A DNA stretch of 9,029 nt from Gammaproteobacteria bacterium (lineage in GTDB: Bacteria > Pseudomonadota > Gammaproteobacteria > Pseudomonadales > DSM-25080): NCBI GenBank assembly GCA_013372965.1, contig JABXIR010000220.1:1-9029 (forward strand), given 5' to 3'. The notes beneath the pieces were generated by a model. It was not told the origin of the DNA. It saw nothing but the letters and a program-made list of their open reading frames with translations, and searched no databases. Made by a program: the position numbers and the translations under genes. Of the stretch, positions 1 through 6,689 are shown one piece after another (the first letter of the stretch is position 1; each line of letters opens with the position of its first letter).

Positions 1-19
1 CAATACATCCAAACCCTTT

Positions 20-62
20 CCCGCGACTAGCCATGATTTGGTTTAGCTCGCGGGGCTTCTTT
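20..62 (+). terminator. Possible terminator-like hairpin at the left edge
   Basis: A 7-bp GC-rich inverted repeat (CCCGCGA at 20-26 and TCGCGGG at 48-54) with a 21-nt loop is followed by a weakly T-rich tail (cttcttt). It could end a rightward transcript entering from outside the window. The long loop and interrupted T tract make it a poor intrinsic terminator, so this is a weak call. I see no coding sequence in bases 1-114. Confidence 0.25.
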
Positions 63-101
63 AAGCGGTCTGTTCGTGCTAGCGTTTAACCATTCTTTTT
101 C

Positions 102-105
102 AGGA
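102..105 (+). promoter_or_regulatory. Ribosome binding site choosing ATG 115
   Basis: AGGA lies 9 nt before the ATG at 115. It directly abuts the in-frame ATG at 106, so it cannot serve that codon, and the in-frame GTG at 76 has no comparable purine-rich site. This favours the start at 115, which places a clean hydrophobic anchor at the very N-terminus. Confidence 0.55.
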
Positions 106-114
106 ATGACGAAG

Positions 115-1182
115 ATGCTAAAGCACTCGATCTTTTTCACTCTGGCGGTAATCGTTAGCTATCTTTTATTTTGGCCCACGCCGATCAATCCGATTGCTTG
201 GCAAGCGCCCACTGCCCCGCCGATGAGCAGTGATAATCGACTAAGTTCCGTTGAAATTATCGCACTCCCCGATTACGGACCCGAAGACTTAACTCTCGCA
301 AGCAACGGGAGGCTCTATTCATCGTCTGCTTCTGGCGCCATATACCAGATCACAGGTATCGAGACCCGAAAAATCGCAGACACCGGAGGTCGTCCATTAG
401 GCATTGAATGGAGCGAGGCTCACCAGACCCTCCTTGTCGCGGATGCGCTCTTGGGCTTGCTTTCGGTGACCGTCGATGGCGAGGTTAAACTGCTGAGCAA
501 CAACGTTAACGGCAGCCCGATACGCTATGCTGACGATGTCGACGTGACGAGCGAGGGAATCGTGTATTTCAGCGATGCATCCACTAAATTTACCGCCATC
601 GAGCACGGTAGCTATGAAGCCAGTTTGCTCGATATCATGGAGCACGGTGCCAACGGACGGTTGTTAAAGTACGACTTTAACACCGGTGAAACGAGTGTCG
701 CGCTAGAGAGCCTCCACTTTGCTAATGGCGTAACGGTTAGCTTCGACGAGCGTTCGGTATTGGTCGTAGAGACGTCTAAATATCGAGTGTTGAGATACTG
801 GATCAATGGGCCAAACGCAGGGCAGACCGAGGTATTTATCGACAATCTCCCAGGATTCCCCGATAACATCAATCGCAATACGGATGGAAACTACTGGATT
901 GGACTCGTCAGCCCGAGAAATTCTCTACTCGACGGCCTTTCAGAACATCCCTTTTGGCGACAGGTCATTCAGCGATTACCGAGTTGGATGAGGCCAAAAG
1001 CAGAACGGTTCGGGCAAGTTATCGCGGTCAATGAGGCAGGACAACTCGTTGATCACTGGGCAGATCAAAACGCTCGATATGGATTTATCACTGGCGCTTT
1101 AATCGATGGTGACTGGATGTATTTAAGCAGCCTTCACGAAGACTCACTCGCCAGAGTAAAGACATCAGACCAAGGCGAGTAA
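115..1182 (+). CDS. Membrane-anchored strictosidine-synthase-like / SMP-30-type beta-propeller protein
   Basis: The product has 355 residues from ATG 115; the open frame reaches back to a GTG at 76. Residues about 5-20 form one hydrophobic helix after a short basic start, with no lipobox and no clear cleavage site, so it is probably a signal anchor exposing the rest to the periplasm. The remainder has the repeated blade pattern of the strictosidine synthase-like (Str_synth) branch of six-bladed propellers: GPEDL at 55-59, GRPLGI at 92-97, DDVDV then YFSDAS at about 140-156, ANGV at 203-206, LPGFPDNI at 245-252. Bacterial and animal relatives are usually thought to be lactonase or esterase-like hydrolases rather than alkaloid condensing enzymes. 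The substrate cannot be read from sequence. It stands alone and converges on purK with a 20-bp gap. Family is confident, reaction is not. Confidence 0.82.
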   Translation: MLKHSIFFTLAVIVSYLLFWPTPINPIAWQAPTAPPMSSDNRLSSVEIIALPDYGPEDLTLASNGRLYSSSASGAIYQITGIETRKIADTGGRPLGIEWSEAHQTLLVADALLGLLSVTVDGEVKLLSNNVNGSPIRYADDVDVTSEGIVYFSDASTKFTAIEHGSYEASLLDIMEHGANGRLLKYDFNTGETSVALESLHFANGVTVSFDERSVLVVETSKYRVLRYWINGPNAGQTEVFIDNLPGFPDNINRNTDGNYWIGLVSPRNSLLDGLSEHPFWRQVIQRLPSWMRPKAERFGQVIAVNEAGQLVDHWADQNARYGFITGALIDGDWMYLSSLHEDSLARVKTSDQGE

Positions 1183-1202
1183 GTCCAAATTAATTAGGCG
1201 AG

Positions 1203-2291
1203 CTACGCCCACTCAATTGCTTTAACGAGCTGAGCTAGCCGCTCGTTGAATGTTGAGGCATCGGTCGACTCGAGCACGGTTACGTGGCCAATCTTTCGTT
1301 TACTACGCGGTGCTTTGCCGTACAAGTGAACAAAGGTGTCGTCGGATGCGAACGCTTCAAGTCCCTGAGGTACCTGCCCGATCACATTCACCATGGCAGC
1401 GCGAGAAATTAACTTTGGAGAGCGTATTGATTCACCCGCGATCGCCTTGATGTGCAGAGAGAACTGTGAGTCTTCACAGGCTTCGATACTCCAATGGCCA
1501 GAATTATGAACACGTGGAGCTAACTCATTGACCAGTAATTCACCATCCACATCAAAGAACTCAACTGTCAGAACACCCACATAATTAGACGCATCTAACA
1601 GTGCTTTGATCATCTGCTGAGCTTTTGCTTCGACGGGGTCGTTTTGCTTACTTTCAGCGACGTGCAAAATGCCGTCGGTGTGCGCATTTTCGCTAAGCGG
1701 CAAATAAGCAATATCGCCACTTGGGGAGCGTGCAGCAATCATCGACACTTCGCGATTGAACGGAACCATCCCCTCGAGAACACAGACCTGTTGACCGACC
1801 GCTTCCCACGCAGACGCAAGATGTTCCGCGCTTGAGACTCTCACTTGACCTTTGCCGTCGTATCCCGACTGCGATGTTTTGAGAATGGCTGGTAAGCCCA
1901 CCGTTTTTGCACCTTCAACGAGGTCTTCAAAGCTGCGAACTTCGGCGAAGTTCGCCGTTCCGATACCCTGATCGCGCACCCAATTTTTTTCGGTAATACG
2001 ATCACTCGTAATACCGAGCATCATTGACGGTGGATAGAGCGTATTGCCCGCCTCGAGTGCTTGAGCAACTTCATTCGGAACGTTTTCGAATTCGTAGGTG
2101 ATCACATCGGCCCAGTCACGAAGCGTCGCTAGGGCAGCTTCATCGTGATAGTCGGCGCACAGTAACTCACCGTAGGGTGCCGCACACGAATCGGGGTCAG
2201 GGCATAAGAACATAAACTCATGACCTAACTTGAGTCCTGCTTGAGCTAACATTTGCGCTAATTGCCCAGCGCCCAATATGCCGATTTTCAT
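1203..2291 (-). CDS. purK: N5-carboxyaminoimidazole ribonucleotide synthase (PurK)
   Basis: This cytosolic ATP-grasp enzyme makes N5-CAIR from AIR, bicarbonate and ATP in de novo purine synthesis. It has 362 residues, normal for the family. The N-terminal PurK signature is GILGAGQLAQM (4-14), followed by YEFENVP (66-72). The ATP-grasp loop GYDGKGQ is at 143-149, the acid-rich metal/ATP region VEFF at 243-246, and the diagnostic NELAPRVHNSGHW at 255-267, with KIGHV near the C-terminus at 333-337. No key motif is missing. The ATG at 2291 is preceded by GAGG 7 nt upstream, located inside the end of purE. Only 3 nt separate the purE stop from this start, so the two genes are almost certainly one transcript with coupled translation. 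No intrinsic terminator is visible after the stop, and the convergent neighbour ends 20 bp away. Confidence 0.97.
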   Translation of the reverse strand: MKIGILGAGQLAQMLAQAGLKLGHEFMFLCPDPDSCAAPYGELLCADYHDEAALATLRDWADVITYEFENVPNEVAQALEAGNTLYPPSMMLGITSDRITEKNWVRDQGIGTANFAEVRSFEDLVEGAKTVGLPAILKTSQSGYDGKGQVRVSSAEHLASAWEAVGQQVCVLEGMVPFNREVSMIAARSPSGDIAYLPLSENAHTDGILHVAESKQNDPVEAKAQQMIKALLDASNYVGVLTVEFFDVDGELLVNELAPRVHNSGHWSIEACEDSQFSLHIKAIAGESIRSPKLISRAAMVNVIGQVPQGLEAFASDDTFVHLYGKAPRSKRKIGHVTVLESTDASTFNERLAQLVKAIEWA

Positions 2292-2294
2292 CAG

Positions 2295-2795
2295 TTAACC
2301 TCGTGGGTCAGCGTTTTCTAAAACAGTTTCTGTTTGCGCCGCGCGAAACGCTTTCAGCGACTCATCAACTGCCGTGTATTTGTTTGCTAAGATACTTGCT
2401 GCAAAGATACCTGCGTTAGCTGCACCAGCGTCACCGATCGCTAACGTTCCTACAGGAATACCGGCAGGCATCTGAGCGATTGATAGCAGCGAATCGATGC
2501 CGTTAAGTGTACGCGACTTTACCGGGACGCCTAACACAGGCAGCGAGGTTTTTGCTGCAACCATACCGGGAAGGTGCGCCGCACCTCCGGCACCCGCAAT
2601 AATGACTTCAATACCACGTGCTTGTGCTTGTTCAGAATAACTGAACAGTTTATCTGGGGTTCGATGTGCAGATACGACTTCCACTTCGTAGGGAATACCG
2701 AGCTGATCTAGCTTTTCAGTGGCTTTGCTCATTGTGTCCCAGTCTGACTTTGACCCCATGATGACACCAACCACTGGGTTCGAGGGAAGTTGCAT
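2295..2795 (-). CDS. purE: N5-carboxyaminoimidazole ribonucleotide mutase (PurE)
   Basis: PurE class I converts N5-CAIR, the PurK product, into CAIR in the cytosol; the family forms octamers. From ATG 2795 it has 166 residues, the usual size. Signatures: MGSKSD at 13-18 (phosphate/substrate loop), SAHRTP at 42-47 with the conserved His 44, AGAGGAAHLPGM at 67-78, and PVGTLAIG followed by AGAANAG at about 114-129. The frame is open six codons further, to a TTG at 2813, but AGGAG sits 7 nt before ATG 2795, and the TTG start would translate that binding site itself. First gene of the purE-purK unit. The upstream gap holds only imperfect half-sites resembling a PurR box, so regulation cannot be stated. 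Confidence 0.97.
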   Translation of the reverse strand: MQLPSNPVVGVIMGSKSDWDTMSKATEKLDQLGIPYEVEVVSAHRTPDKLFSYSEQAQARGIEVIIAGAGGAAHLPGMVAAKTSLPVLGVPVKSRTLNGIDSLLSIAQMPAGIPVGTLAIGDAGAANAGIFAASILANKYTAVDESLKAFRAAQTETVLENADPRG

Positions 2796-2802
2796 AACGT
2801 TA

Positions 2803-2807
2803 CTCCT
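2803..2807 (-). promoter_or_regulatory. purE ribosome binding site
   Basis: AGGAG on the minus strand, 7 nt before ATG 2795. It rules against the longer frame beginning at TTG 2813, because that version would contain the site within its coding sequence. Confidence 0.8.
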
Positions 2808-3011
2808 AGGCAATGATACGATTCTTAGACCGCTTACTCACCTTATTGATGAAACTAATGAATATGACGAAAACGCAAATAATATCACAGCACTCGGAAG
2901 TTTCCTTCCTTCGGCAATGCGTAAAAATACCGTTTCGATACTTCGAAAGACGAAATTTACATTGAAGAAATCTGCCATACACTTAAGTTTCAGCAGAGCA
3001 GGAATGATGTC

Positions 3012-3296
3012 ATGGAAATCAATCAGCTTCAGCACGATCCCAAACTCGACATAAAACGAGCGCTTCGAGCATTTAATGCAGTCCAATCCAACGGCCAGTT
3101 AGAGGATGGGACGTGGCACTGGATGGGATTAAAGGCGTACACCGATCTCGACGGCTACACGATGTATCTCGAGAGTAACCACGCCAAACTGGTTGTCTAC
3201 TTCCACAACAAGTACATGGTTGAATATAAAGACAATCCAGGGCTAGACGAGCTTTACACACTCATCGACCGAATCGTTGAGAAGATTGAGCATTAA
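3012..3296 (+). CDS. DUF3081-like small conserved protein
   Basis: A 94-residue soluble protein with no signal peptide or membrane segment. The central stretch (about residues 34-72) holds an aromatic, alternating pattern: TWHWMG, DLDGYTMYLE, then VVYFHNKYMVEY. This matches my memory of DUF3081, a small family of unknown function in Gammaproteobacteria whose core reads roughly D-x-DGYT-x-x-L followed by FHN-x-Y. The C-terminus is a predicted helix (LDELYTLIDRIVEKIE). No catalytic residues stand out. ATG 3012 is preceded by AGGA at 8-nt spacing. It diverges from purE across 216 bp and converges on the GNAT gene so tightly that both TAA stops share TTAA at 3293-3296. Function unknown; family assignment from recall only. 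Confidence 0.75.
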   Translation: MEINQLQHDPKLDIKRALRAFNAVQSNGQLEDGTWHWMGLKAYTDLDGYTMYLESNHAKLVVYFHNKYMVEYKDNPGLDELYTLIDRIVEKIEH

Positions 3297-3778
3297 GGTC
3301 TCGGTCGCTCCCAGTACTCTACGTCCTCGCCAGTCGCGGGGAATTTAATCATCTTTACAAAGCTGAAACCCACATCTTCGAGTAGTTTCTTTGAGCGTAC
3401 ATTGGACTGACTCACAATGGCACAAGTCCGCTCTGATACCACTGTCTCAAGCACGGCACTCGCAGCCTCTCTTGCATAGCCTTTCCCCGTATCACTGGGC
3501 AAGAAGGCATAACCCAAATCTTGGTATTCAAGAAAGTCACGCCTCAACAAGCCGCAAAGACCAATTGCACGGCCCGATTCGCGCTCTTCGACGACACGAA
3601 GCGCGTTGTCATCGCCGGACTTAGCCAAGAATTCATGCAGATATCGAATTGCGTCGGCTAAGTTATTTATACCCCGATCACCGATGTTTTCAATGTACGT
3701 TGGGTCGGACATTAGCGCCAAGTAGAACGGTGCGTCAGTAATACTTGGCGGACGGAGTACTAATCGCCTAGTGTGCAT
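3293..3778 (-). CDS. GNAT-family N-acetyltransferase (RimJ/RimL type)
   Basis: A 161-residue cytosolic acetyl-CoA-dependent acetyltransferase. It opens with the RimJ/RimL-type strand TRRLVLRP (3-10), then a GDRGINNLADA segment (33-43) seen in a common bacterial GNAT subgroup. Strand beta4 and the acetyl-CoA pyrophosphate loop follow at about 88-101 (LGYAFLP then TGKGYA, the G-x-G/A part of motif A). Motif B is near 123-138 (SQSNVRSKKLLEDVGF, the usual N-x-x-S-x-x-x-L-x-x-x-GF shape). It is full length. The ATG at 3778 lies 11 nt inside the upstream methyltransferase gene, so translation is probably coupled. The acceptor (ribosomal protein, other protein or small molecule) cannot be determined. 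Its stop interlocks with that of the facing gene. Confidence 0.88.
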   Translation of the reverse strand: MHTRRLVLRPPSITDAPFYLALMSDPTYIENIGDRGINNLADAIRYLHEFLAKSGDDNALRVVEERESGRAIGLCGLLRRDFLEYQDLGYAFLPSDTGKGYAREAASAVLETVVSERTCAIVSQSNVRSKKLLEDVGFSFVKMIKFPATGEDVEYWERPRP

Positions 3779-4469
3779 GTGAAGTCGCCTTTTTTAAGGT
3801 CAAGAATCGACTCTTGAGTAATGGCGAAGTTCGCTCTGCGATGATCTCAAGGCCAGCCACTTGAACACAACTACAGAGTTGTTCGTAAGTCGGAAACGCC
3901 ATATTTCGACCGATGTTTGTGCCAAACTTTCTGGCAAGCGGTTCGAGCCACTTGCTAACCGAGGGGCCATCACCCCGAATTGATTCACGAACGAAGAGCC
4001 GTCCACCATCGTTCAACCGACTGGCCAATTGCGCCAAAATGACGTGTTGTTCACTGTGTTCGAGCGTATTAAACACATCAAAAAGCAGAATGGTATCGTA
4101 GCAACCCTCACCCAAAGCAGTCGCGTCACCCACCTTAAACTTGATGGGAGTTGCCAGAGGTTGATCGATGTTCCAACATGCCAATGCCTTGTTGGCGACG
4201 ACGATTTTACGAGCATCGAGATCGACTCCTGTGAGAGATTCGACGTTATTAAAAAGCGAGATTAAGAAATCGAATTGACCGCGACCGCAACCGACGTCAA
4301 GCACATGCCCTAGACTGTTTCTCTGATCGAGATGATTCAATGAAAGCGTCCTAAGCGTGTTGGCCAAGTCGTCACTAAGCACCTTAGCTAATACGTAGTA
4401 ATAGTGACTGGGATGAGTGTCCCGATAGAGATTTGCAATCCACTTAGCCCAACTGAAAGTAGTGCGCAT
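3768..4469 (-). CDS. Class I SAM-dependent methyltransferase
   Basis: A 233-residue soluble Rossmann-fold methyltransferase. Motif I, VLDVGCGRGQFD, is at 56-67; GVDLD at 81-85 ends in the acid that binds the SAM ribose; VGDAT at 113-117 is the adenine-side motif; LLFDVFNTLEH at 128-138 takes the motif IV place; GGRLFVRE at 155-162 is the typical strand-5 edge. The (D/N)PP(Y/F) motif of DNA and many RNA/protein methylases is absent, so a small-molecule or lipid-like substrate is more likely. An aromatic N-terminal segment (residues 19-30, HPSHYYYVLAKV) may shape the substrate pocket. ATG 4469 has a GGAAG site about 5 nt upstream. The HNH gene ends 36 bp upstream; a TATAGT hexamer in that gap could be a -10 box, but its -35 partner is poor. 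Substrate unknown. Confidence 0.87.
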   Translation of the reverse strand: MRTTFSWAKWIANLYRDTHPSHYYYVLAKVLSDDLANTLRTLSLNHLDQRNSLGHVLDVGCGRGQFDFLISLFNNVESLTGVDLDARKIVVANKALACWNIDQPLATPIKFKVGDATALGEGCYDTILLFDVFNTLEHSEQHVILAQLASRLNDGGRLFVRESIRGDGPSVSKWLEPLARKFGTNIGRNMAFPTYEQLCSCVQVAGLEIIAERTSPLLKSRFLTLKKATSHAH

Positions 4470-4505
4470 GAGAGCTTCCGATAATGTTTTAAATACTATA
4501 ACCAG

Positions 4506-4817
4506 TTAAAACTTAGGTTGAAAGCCAGGCGGTTTATCCGCGATCCATTGACAGAATCGAATCACCTCTTCGTGCTGCCGTAACTGCTCGACACTATGGT
4601 AATGTCGTGCCATTTGCTTTTCTGAAATAAAACGGTGTATTGCAGAGTGACAGGGTCTGCAAAGCCAAGCAATGGATGTGACACGCTGCTCTCGAGACGT
4701 TTGCTTTCGAATCGATTGACTCCGATGTGTCGCTCGTGGGAATAGGTGATGCTTGGTCAATTCACATCCCGCGCGAGAGCACAGCTGACAACGGGTGGGC
4801 TTATCGGGAAGCTTCAT
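4506..4817 (-). CDS. HNH-type zinc-binding protein (putative HNH endonuclease)
   Basis: A basic 103-residue protein from ATG 4817. Two CxxC pairs (C10/C13 and C53/C56) can bind a structural zinc, framing LTKHHLFP (20-27, the HH of the beta-beta-alpha-metal motif) and CRPCHSAIH (53-61) supplying further His ligands. This is the layout of small single-domain HNH nucleases found widely in bacterial chromosomes. The C-terminal helical part (RHYHSVEQLRQH... then WIADKPPG) fits the same subgroup. The third HNH position is less standard, so cleavage activity is not assured. It is the likely first gene of a leftward run with the methyltransferase and GNAT genes. There is no partner terminase, toxin, immunity gene or modification methylase next to it, so its biological role is open. 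Confidence 0.82.
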   Translation of the reverse strand: MKLPDKPTRCQLCSRAGCELTKHHLFPRATHRSQSIRKQTSREQRVTSIAWLCRPCHSAIHRFISEKQMARHYHSVEQLRQHEEVIRFCQWIADKPPGFQPKF

Positions 4818-4824
4818 CAACCAT

Positions 4825-4829
4825 CTCCT
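4825..4829 (-). promoter_or_regulatory. Ribosome binding site of the HNH gene
   Basis: AGGAG on the minus strand, 7 nt before ATG 4817. The frame also contains a TTG codon immediately upstream (4818-4820), but the spacing favours the ATG. Confidence 0.7.
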
Positions 4830-4846
4830 CTCATTAGTTCAAGCGC

Positions 4847-4858
4847 ATTATCGATAAT
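4847..4858. promoter_or_regulatory. Palindrome upstream of the HNH gene (possible operator / -10 region)
   Basis: ATTATCGATAAT is a perfect 12-bp palindrome, 30 bp before the HNH start codon. It contains -10-like hexamers on the minus strand (TATTAT overlapping its edge, or GATAAT), but no good -35 is seen at 16-18 bp. It may be part of the promoter or an operator; the short length and AT-rich context keep this tentative. Confidence 0.3.
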
Positions 4859-4865
4859 AGAACGC

Positions 4866-4901
4866 AAAAAAAAACGAGCCATAGACATGACTCGTTTTTT
4901 T
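4866..4901 (-). terminator. Rho-independent terminator of the M28 peptidase gene
   Basis: Read on the minus strand, a CGAG/CTCG stem (4891-4894 with 4875-4878), extended inside by ATG/CAT pairs across one mismatch, is followed by nine uninterrupted T. Flanking A and T runs lengthen the stem to about 11 bp. It starts 17 bp after the peptidase stop. The plus-strand copy also ends in seven T, so it could work in both directions, though only the leftward gene needs it. Confidence 0.88.
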
Positions 4902-4917
4902 CAGTCAGACACGATCG

Positions 4918-6540
4918 TTAATCACGTAACGTGCCAAAAAAGCTATCTTCATTCCACTCGACACGTTCGTCGGCATTGGCCAGTGCTTTGGTAATATCGT
5001 AGTTAGCCTGAACAAAGCGGGCCGCGACTTGGTAATCAATTGGAAGGTTCAAATCATCCGTTGGCTGATGATAATGTTCCTGAAGGAACTCGGACATACC
5101 AATTTCACCCTCTTCGGTCGCCGTGGTCGTTGGGTTCATGGTAAGGAACACCGCAGGAATTCCACGCTTAACGAAGCTGTAGTGATCCGAACGAACGAAC
5201 AGGTTCATGTGTGGCACTGGATCGTCAATCAGAGTAAACCCAGCATCGGAAGCCGCCGGTTCAACGTATGGCTTAATGGATGAATGCTCTGCTCCGAACG
5301 CAACGAGCTCAGTCGCGTTGAAGGTTAGCACCGGCATATCTAAGTTGACGTTCGCAACGATTTGCTCTGACGGAACCACTGGATTGTTTGCGAGGTAAGC
5401 CGAGCCTAAGAGCCCTTTTTCCTCAGCCGTGACCGCTGCTAACAAGATCGATCGGCGTGGACGCTCACCCGATTCGTGAAACAGTCGCGCTACTTCGATT
5501 AGAGTGGTGACACCGGATGCATTATCCATTGCGCCGTTGTAGATCTGGTCGTCTGAGTCGTTCTCGTGGCGCCCGACGTGATCTGAGTGAGCCGTCAATA
5601 AGATAAACTCGTTTTTGAGTTCAGGGTCTGAGCCTTCGATGATGCCAACGACATTGGGGCTCGTAATCGTTTCAAAGGTCGAGGACGCTCTCATCTTCGC
5701 ACGTGCATTGAGCACACCGCCCGATACCGGTTGCCCGGAGTCTAACGTCGCTAAAAGCTCATCGTAATCGAATCCAGCGGCAGCTAACAGTTCTCGGCTC
5801 GCGTCGATATTGATTGACGCAGTCGCTTGAACGGATGAATCATAACCAAGAACGCGTCCATCGGGATCGCGCCAGAACATGCTATCTCGGTAACCGTGCT
5901 TCGCTGCTCGTTCGAAGCTATAGCGCTCTTCCGCCTCAGGTGTCTGCATAACGATTACACCCGCAACGCCACGTTTAGCCCACTCTTGACCTCGCATGCT
6001 TCTGAAGTGAGAACCTTCGGCACTTGGAAACCAGTTTGGCTTACCCGTAAACACCACAATAATCTTTCCTTCAACATCGATATCTGAAAAATCATCGTAG
6101 CCAAGAGAAGGCGCGCTGATGCCAAAACCAGCAAAGACTAAATCCGCTTCGACGTCTGCCTGTGGATAGCGAGACGATGGGTAAAGCATCGCGTTTTCTT
6201 CGAGCGTAATCGCCATATCGCCATTGACTGTCGAAATCGTGAACTCTCGATCATCCATGACGTAGCTCATGGTTTCGAGTTGCACTTGCTGGTAGTACGA
6301 ACCATCCGACGCTGGCTGTACGCCATACATTTCGAACTGAGTCGCAATGTAGCTTGAGGCGATTTCGTGGCCAGGCTGGCCAGGCTGACGCCCTTCAAGT
6401 AAGTCAGACGCTAGAAAGTTCATGTGCGCTTCAAAACGCAAAGCGTTGTCATCAGATGCACGACTCACATCGGTTGTGGAGGCGCAGGCCGAGAGTAAAA
6501 TAGCACTACTGAACAAGGCTATATGGTTGTTAAATTTCAT
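4918..6540 (-). CDS. M28-family zinc metallopeptidase, lipoprotein, with PA-type insert
   Basis: A 540-residue exported peptidase, probably an aminopeptidase. The N-terminus is a lipoprotein signal with lipobox LSAC, cysteine at residue 19; Ala at +2 predicts outer-membrane delivery. After an N-terminal helical part (about 30-90, ending in the FLASDLLEGRQPG region common in this group), residues about 130-270 resemble a protease-associated (PA) insert. The M28 catalytic domain then has all expected co-catalytic zinc ligands: H318 in TAHSDHVG, D339 in AMDNASG, the E373-E374 pair in AEEKGLLG, D401 in NLDMP and H491 in YHQPTDD. SDHYSFVKRGIPA (451-463) is another family hallmark. No key residue is missing. 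It is monocistronic: own terminator downstream, divergent gene upstream. Start ATG 6540 has a GGGA site about 8 nt upstream. Peptide scavenging is the likely role; specificity is unknown. Confidence 0.93.
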   Translation of the reverse strand: MKFNNHIALFSSAILLSACASTTDVSRASDDNALRFEAHMNFLASDLLEGRQPGQPGHEIASSYIATQFEMYGVQPASDGSYYQQVQLETMSYVMDDREFTISTVNGDMAITLEENAMLYPSSRYPQADVEADLVFAGFGISAPSLGYDDFSDIDVEGKIIVVFTGKPNWFPSAEGSHFRSMRGQEWAKRGVAGVIVMQTPEAEERYSFERAAKHGYRDSMFWRDPDGRVLGYDSSVQATASINIDASRELLAAAGFDYDELLATLDSGQPVSGGVLNARAKMRASSTFETITSPNVVGIIEGSDPELKNEFILLTAHSDHVGRHENDSDDQIYNGAMDNASGVTTLIEVARLFHESGERPRRSILLAAVTAEEKGLLGSAYLANNPVVPSEQIVANVNLDMPVLTFNATELVAFGAEHSSIKPYVEPAASDAGFTLIDDPVPHMNLFVRSDHYSFVKRGIPAVFLTMNPTTTATEEGEIGMSEFLQEHYHQPTDDLNLPIDYQVAARFVQANYDITKALANADERVEWNEDSFFGTLRD

Positions 6541-6586
6541 TGGGTCATCCCGAGAACATTTGGTTAAAGGTAGTCAGTTTGCGATT

Positions 6587-6600
6587 GTAATCTAAATTAC
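6587..6600. promoter_or_regulatory. Dyad in the divergent peptidase / membrane-protein gap
   Basis: GTAAT-ctaa-ATTAC is a perfect 5-bp dyad with a 4-bp centre, 46 bp before the peptidase start and 87 bp before the DUF5362-like start. Position and symmetry would suit a dimeric regulator affecting the peptidase promoter. It is short and AT-rich, and no assignable -35/-10 pair was found around it. Confidence 0.25.
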
Positions 6601-6676
6601 CTCGCTTGGTCTAAAATGTGTAAACTGAGAATTGTAAGGACTAAAATCACAATAATAATTCGAAGATACCGAAGTC

Positions 6677-6683
6677 AAAGGAG
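6677..6683 (+). promoter_or_regulatory. Strong Shine-Dalgarno of the DUF5362-like gene
   Basis: AAAGGAG lies 6 nt before ATG 6690. It is the best ribosome binding site in the window and fixes this start, suggesting well-translated mRNA. Confidence 0.8.
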
Positions 6684-6689
6684 AACTGC

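Noticed and set aside
1146..1202. Hairpin ACTCGCC (1146-1152) / GGCGAGT (1174-1180), with a second GGCGAG at 1197, as a terminator between the convergent genes
   Set aside because: The stem lies mostly inside the coding sequence, the loop is 21 nt and no T tract follows, so it does not look like an intrinsic terminator.
2860..2885. PurR box upstream of purE
   Set aside because: Only single half-sites match; the opposite halves do not, so a full palindromic operator is not supported.
2838..3086. 82-codon minus-strand open frame in the gap between purE and the DUF3081-like gene
   Set aside because: It overlaps the well-supported start of the rightward gene, has no good ribosome binding site and no recognisable protein pattern; half of it is a mirror of coding sequence.
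4013..4265. Overlapping open frames on both strands inside the methyltransferase gene
   Set aside because: They are antisense or out-of-frame shadows of a gene with clear SAM-binding motifs and have no start signals or family pattern.
3293..4820. Restriction-modification or other defence system (HNH nuclease plus methyltransferase)
   Set aside because: The methyltransferase has no (D/N)PP(Y/F) motif and no target-recognition domain, the HNH protein is a small stand-alone type, and no specificity, helicase or toxin gene is adjacent.
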